Assembly: GCA_963682055.1 (NCBI GenBank)
Contig: OY821743.1
Span: 11,730,566-11,794,565 of the forward strand
Direction of reading: 5' to 3'
DNA length: 64,000 nucleotides
Origin: Primula veris
Lineage: Eukaryota > Streptophyta > Magnoliopsida > Ericales > Primulaceae
The stretch's first letter is position 1. The number at the start of each line of letters is the position of its first letter. The translations under genes and the position numbers were made by a program. Shown piece by piece: positions 59,231 through 64,000 of this stretch. The notes below the pieces were generated by a model. The model saw only the letters and a program-made list of their open reading frames with translations. It had not been told where the DNA came from and did not search any database.

Positions 59231-60799
59231 TTCAATACCGTCGATAAGGAAAAAGAAAACAAATAAGGGAGAAAATGACTGAATTGTTCAACATTCGTAT
59301 GTTAAATTGGTTAACACATAGTTATTTCAAAATGATGAAAGGATTGAGGATCGAATTGCAAATTCGGAATTTATTGGTCGTGGGCCATTGAACATTGTTG
59401 ATTCCGCGAACCGGGTTATCAAATCCATATAGGCGAAAGTGAAGAAAATATAATTTTATTAATTAGCGCGCTCATGTGATTCAAGCGATGAAAACGAGTA
59501 ATAAACTTGAAATGCATTTAGTTTGTTCCAAAATTTGAATATCAAGGATTTTGGTGTTATGAAATACTGCATTACTCCCAAATAATTTTTAGATGTTTAA
59601 AATTATATTTAATGGAGGTTTCCCTCTCGTTTTTCTTTACGATCATACTTATTTTTTTTGAAAGTATATTTATCATTTTCATTCCCCCCTCTTTTTTTTT
59701 TCCCCAACACATTGAATTTTTTTCACCACACTTAGAAAAAAGGATTATTGTCTACACACATACACATTTTTACACACACCCACCACCAACATAAAAAACC
59801 CTAGATCTGTACTCACTTTCTCTCTCTCTACAAATGCGCATCTCAGTCTCTTCTATCGAGGTTAGATTGAAATCTCTATCACTTTATTTTATCTATGTAT
59901 GTATGTATGTTCTAGATTACTCAAATATGATTTTTCACCATGTATATATGAGCTTATCCGATTTTTTAAAAGGGCTGAGCTAATCTCATTGATGTAACAT
60001 CTCTCTATTTCTCTTTAAATATCTATATGTACGCATATATGAGTGTTATTGATTTGAATTTCATGATATTATTATCACTTAATTTTGTTAATTGCTTTTT
60101 TAATTATGTATCTATCTGTCTCGCTGTTGGCTTTTGAGTAAATCAGATTTCATGATATGGGAATCAGTTAGTTTGGCTACCTATCAATTGGTCTAATTAA
60201 TTTGGCTGAAAAAGTCACTACTTGTCTGTATCTGTTTTCTTCAGATTTTTTACTTATTTAGGTGTTGTGTGCGTGTATATACTAGTTGTCTACTAAACTT
60301 TAAGAATATAAGTGACTTTATGGGAAGGTAAAAGTGAACAAACCCCATATGTTTTCTAGAACTTCATCAGCATATTTCTGTGGGTATATACCCCTATGCC
60401 AGGTAGTTTAGTAAGTGAAATAGGGATTTTGATTTCACCTGTTAAAATGGACTCACAAATGCATAGTCTGTTTGTTTTACATGTGTGTGTAGCTTGATTA
60501 TAGATATTATTAAGCTAAGATTAGATACAAGAATGAATAAGTTTCTCTTCATTAATGTATCACATGTTTATACACATGTTTAAGGGTATAATTTTTTTCG
60601 GAAGATATGTTTAAGGGTATAATGTATCACAAGTGTATGTAATTTTCATTTTTAGTCGATTTTAGCATGAAAAACAGATATTGGTAAAGCTCATCTCATG
60701 CATACGCGAACAATATATACTTGTGTATATGATTTTCATTTCTAGTTTGGTTGTGTAACAAAATAATCTCCTCTCAGGTCATGTTAAAGTGTGCAGACT

Positions 60800-61090
60800 T
60801 GTAACGACCCGGACCTACGGACCGAACCGTCACGCTCGTATCAACAATATTGTCCGCTTTGGCACAACTTCGCAGGGGGGTCACCCATTCTGGTATTACT
60901 CCAAGTTAATCACGCTTAACTATGCAGTTCCGTCCTCGCTATTGTGCCGCACGACTTTAAAATGCCTTGTTGATAGAAAATGGATCTTTAAGCTCATATA
61001 CCACACGAGTACTCTCATATCTGGGCGATGTGGGACTGACACACAAAACCGCACCACAGAATTTCCTTTCTGAAAATCTGGGTCGTCACA
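60800..61090 (-). repeat. Cassandra 3' LTR (minus orientation)
   Basis: The 5S-like stretch is at about 60875-60930, with more substitutions (AGGATGGGTGACC changed at two positions) than in the other LTR. Confidence 0.9.
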
Positions 61091-61200
61091 ATCACCACCC
61101 TTTAGGCACGACGTCCGCGTCGGGCACGTAGCCCTTCCGGGGCCTCACACACTCGTGCTAGTCCCCACATTTCCGGCCAGATAGAGGCTCTGATACCATC

Positions 61201-61491
61201 TGTAACGACCCGGCCCTACGGACCGAACCACCACGCCCGTATCAACAATATTGTCCGCTTTGGCATAACTTTTTAGGGAGGTCACCCATCCTAGTACTAC
61301 TCCAAGTTAAGCATGCTTAACTATGGAGTTCCGTTCTCGCTATTGTGTCGCACGGCTTTAAAAGGCCTTGTTGATAGGAAATGGATCTTTAAGCTCATAT
61401 ACCACACGAGTACTCTCATATCTGGGCGATGTGGGACTGACACACAACACCGTATCACAGAATTTCCTTCCTGGAAATCTGGGTTGTCACA
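61201..61491 (-). repeat. Cassandra 5' LTR with 5S rRNA-like promoter
   Basis: On the minus strand 61331-61275 reads GAACTCC...AGTTAAGC and AGTAGTACTAGGATGGGTGA, matching plant 5S rRNA across the internal control region with a short deletion. It is not a 5S gene: the first third of 5S is absent. Confidence 0.9.
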
Positions 61492-62893
61492 AGACTTTCC
61501 ATAATCATTCCCCTGAGGCCATTGAGACTCAGCCGGGTGCGGCATCAGCCTGGGCTCTTCCTTGAGAACGCTACAGTCCGTGATGAGTAATCCAGCGTGA
61601 ATAAGATATTAATCGATGTGGCTCTATGAGGAATTCCTCGGTAATACAATCCAAATATGCACACTTCTTTTTATTTTATTTTGCATTGTCTACATTGTTT
61701 TTCAAGCAGTTGTTTTTACTTTTAATATGTTTCAAGTTTCAAACAGCGACAGCTTCAAAAATGAACTAGATATTCAATAAATACATTACAAGAAGAATGC
61801 TCCAATTGGACAAAAGTCACACCCGAAATGGAAGATAACCATTGGAAATAATTTTAAGTATATCGTTTTGTTTAAAACTTTGTTAAGCTAATGTTTATTC
61901 ATTTGTTTTCATAGTTAAATATTTGTTTTCATAAAGTTGCATATGTATTTGGTTCCATTTGAGTATCCCATTGTTTTGCAATTAGGTGTTATATACTTAT
62001 ATTACATGTTAGTATGTATTGTATATGTAATGTGCTTGGCCTTTTACTTCTTCTTTTTTCTGAGGTGAGATTGTTAGTAGTTTTAAGTCGTGAACCTAGC
62101 TTTATTCTTTGTTCAACTGTTTTCCAGTAAAGCTTATCAAACAATTTAACTAGTTCATGGTACGAATGTATAAATTTTAAAGTAGTTTGTAAGTGTCATT
62201 TGACGTCATAGATACGAGAGTTTAATATTCATATATGTTGATTTTTGTTAATGACTATGTATTCTGAGTGGAGGACGTTTTTATTTCGGAGGATTTGACA
62301 TAAGGAAGTCTAGTGCCAGTAGATAATAAAACCATAGTATGTGGATGTTAAAATGCTTTTTCTATATACTTATTTTTTTGACAAGTACATTACTCAAATG
62401 AAGATTGTGAGTTGTGACTAGAAATTAAAATTTATTTTTATAATGCAGGACTCCAAAACATCAGTAGTAGCCATTAAGTTGGGCTCTTTTGCAAGGACAT
62501 AGGCTAACCCGAGCTTCTGGAAAATTGATGCATTCAAGAATTAGAGTATGAGGCAGAACATGAAGATGGTGACTTGGAGCCGATGATCTCAACGACGATT
62601 AGATTAATATGCTGGATACGGCGATTAGGAATTTTGGTGACACTATATTGGTTTTGTAATGTGTCAGCGTTTCACGACTTATAATTTTGTGATTGTAGCG
62701 TCGTAGTGGTAGGTACAAAACAACAACTTAGCGTATTATATAGTAAATGTTAATTTTGTAGGCTAAAACAGTGGCTTAAACTTGTAGGCGAAAAGCTTGA
62801 ATTGATTTGGGATGGTGATTGAATGATTGGAAGTTGTAATATTTTGGTTAACTTATTAATTACTTGATATTAGCTTTGTTATGTTAAACTTTT

Positions 62894-62896
<3 letters not shown>

Positions 62897-62946
<50 letters not shown>
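62897..62946. repeat. (TA)n microsatellite, about 25 units
   Basis: Uninterrupted TA dinucleotides within the CACTA element. Confidence 0.95.
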
Positions 62947-62947
<1 letters not shown>

Positions 62948-63397
62948 CTAGCAAGTGAATTGCAATATTTTTAGTTACACAATAACAACATATTATAAAT
63001 TTTTTAATAGACAAATATTATAAATAGTAACATAATACTAACAATAATAGCTACAATATTTCAAATATTAAAAGGAGATTGATGAACAATCTGTAACAAA
63101 TTCCCGACAAGAAAATTTGTGTTACAGAATTGTTGCCTTTTACATCCAAAAAATCCGTCAAGTAGCAACATAAAAAGTATGATACAATTATGTTACAAAT
63201 ACAACAACATAAAAAGTATGTTACTGTTATGTTACTGACGACAATCGTGTGTTGCTAATTCAGTTGCTAGAATCTGCAACAAGTCAAACAATAACATACC
63301 GTTTTTTGTTACTAAATTGTTGCTAATATTCGTTTGTAACAGAATTAGCTTCAATAGCAACAAAAAAATTTTGTCATCTGTCTTTTTTCTTGTAGTG

Positions 63398-63814
63398 TTA
63401 GCAATCCTATATAAATCTTCATAGTAGGATTTTGGGAGCTTTTAATCGAACAATCCCATACCTAGAATTGTTTGGTAAACGGATCTCCAGTCTAGAAAGA
63501 AAAACTGAAAACCATACACATACGCGACTTGATCTTTATATTTTTTACCTGCCTTCATAAAAGGTTACAATTGACCGTGTTCTCAATTTTCACCTATTCA
63601 AAACTCATGGTGTTGCATTTTATACTGTTATATACTATCTGTATCGTTGTTCAATTAGATGATTCATATCTTGGTTAGAATCTTAGATTATATATACTTT
63701 TCCCAATTTTGTTCAGCCTTGACTGCAGCATAAAGCCGCATCCAAAGAGTAAGGTGTGGACCGTGTGGTATCCATCAGCAACTTTAAGTTTATTATGCGT
63801 GAAGGTAGAAATTC
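63398..63814 (+). other. Segment B, block 3, with a decayed 3' gene fragment
   Basis: Continues segment A homology after the CACTA (ATATAAATCTTCATAGTAGG, AACAATCCCATACCTAGAAT). On the minus strand 63811-63580 matches the coding-like fragment at 8655-8419, but stops and indels break it. Confidence 0.6.
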
Positions 63815-63993
63815 CACTACAAAAAAATATCAAATTACTATCAGAGCGTATGTTGCTAAACTGATAGTAAAATGAGTTTCGCTAAATTTAGCAACAATTT
63901 TTTTTGCTAAACTGTTGCTAAAATTTAGCGACACTCATTTTACTAACAATTTTCCAAATTTAAACTGTTGTTATCTTAATTTTTTCTGTAGTG
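63815..63993. mobile_element. CACTA MITE, 179 bp
   Basis: The ends are CACTACAAAAAAAT and the inverted TTTTTTCTGTAGTG, with internal GTTGCTAAA motifs. The flanks TTC and TTA differ by one base, so the duplication may have mutated. Segment A lacks it at the corresponding site near 8616. Confidence 0.65.
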
Positions 63994-64000
63994 TTATTCG

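Larger units (their letters stand above)
60800..61491 (-). mobile_element. Cassandra TRIM retrotransposon, complete
   Basis: Two 291-bp LTRs enclose a 110-bp internal region, flanked by AGACT (60795-60799 and 61492-61496). On the minus strand the internal region starts with TGGTATCAGAGC (primer site, about 61186-61197) and ends with the purine-rich CCTAAAGGGTGGTGAT. Each LTR holds a 5S rRNA-like stretch with its internal pol III promoter, the defining trait of Cassandra. LTRs differ at about 26 of 291 positions, so the insertion is old. It lies inside the CACTA element. There is no coding capacity. Confidence 0.93.
59834..62502 (+). pseudogene. Possible captured gene fragment inside CACTA
   Basis: At 59800-59833 a leader-like AAACCCTAGATCTG and a CT-rich run precede an ATG (59834). 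Nine codons end at GAG|GTTAG (59860), a good donor. A TGCAG acceptor at 62444-62448 opens a second exon in the same frame, 17 codons to TAG 62500-62502. The 26-residue product is unlike any protein I know. The pattern fits a captured 5' exon, but chance cannot be excluded. Confidence 0.3.
58316..63397 (+). mobile_element. Non-autonomous CACTA element, 5.1 kb
   Basis: The ends are CACTACAAGAAA and the inverted TTTCTTGTAGTG; the 3-bp duplication TTA flanks it (58313-58315 and 63398-63400). Segment A has the empty site near 7178. Both ends hold dense GCAACA/TGTTGC subterminal repeats (58340-58580 and 63160-63365), the hallmark of CACTA elements. The interior has only a transposase-associated relic, a possible captured exon pair, a nested Cassandra and a (TA)n tract. 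Confidence 0.93.

Noticed and set aside
60875..61331. Possible 5S rRNA genes
   Set aside because: Only the internal and 3' part of 5S is present, on the minus strand within two LTRs flanking a primer site; this is Cassandra, not a 5S locus.

Overview
The window is nuclear DNA from a flowering plant, probably a eudicot. The evidence is plant-type Ty1/copia and chromodomain Ty3/gypsy retrotransposons, a Cassandra TRIM with a 5S-rRNA-like LTR, CACTA elements, a Mutator-like MITE, L1-type LINE relics, AT-rich spacers and GT-AG introns. It is an intergenic, TE-dominated region. The species cannot be named from the sequence.

Layout. 1-2.9 kb: a CACTA MITE (51-243), a Mutator-like MITE with a 9-bp target duplication and a tRNA-like box (850-1348), and AT-rich spacer. 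2.9-8.7 kb: segment A, a piece of ancestral locus holding the only convincing host-type gene, a two-exon minus-strand gene for a small secreted-type peptide (3748-4117), next to a copia gag relic. 10.3-16.5 kb: a second partial copy of the same segment, split by a very young complete copia element (copia-1, 10797-16505). 17.2-20.5 kb: a decayed LINE. 20.5-30.4 kb: gypsy-A, interrupted by copia-2 (20618-27926). 30.9-36.7 kb: gypsy-B, a 5'-truncated Tekay/Del-like chromovirus relic with one LTR. 37.3-53.0 kb: a non-coding large retrotransposon derivative (LARD) arranged LTR-internal-LTR-internal-LTR with an exact 6908-bp period and one flanking target duplication (AAAAT). 54.2-63.8 kb: segment B, a paralogue of segment A, carrying a LINE 3' fragment, a solo LTR, a 5.1-kb CACTA element with a Cassandra TRIM nested inside, and a terminal CACTA MITE.

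How the parts relate. Segments A and B serve as each other's empty sites, so several insertions can be placed to the base (solo LTR, CACTA, copia-1, terminal MITE). Gypsy-A, gypsy-B and the LARD share LTR type, polypurine tract and 3' leader, so the LARD looks like a non-autonomous partner of this chromovirus family. Their LTRs carry tandem units of about 130 bp whose stems show compensatory base changes, the most unexpected signal in the window. The middle LARD LTR is a chimera of the outer two, which records an unequal crossover inside the LTR. Nearly all pol genes are broken. Copia-1 is nearly intact, with one frameshift at a T homopolymer.
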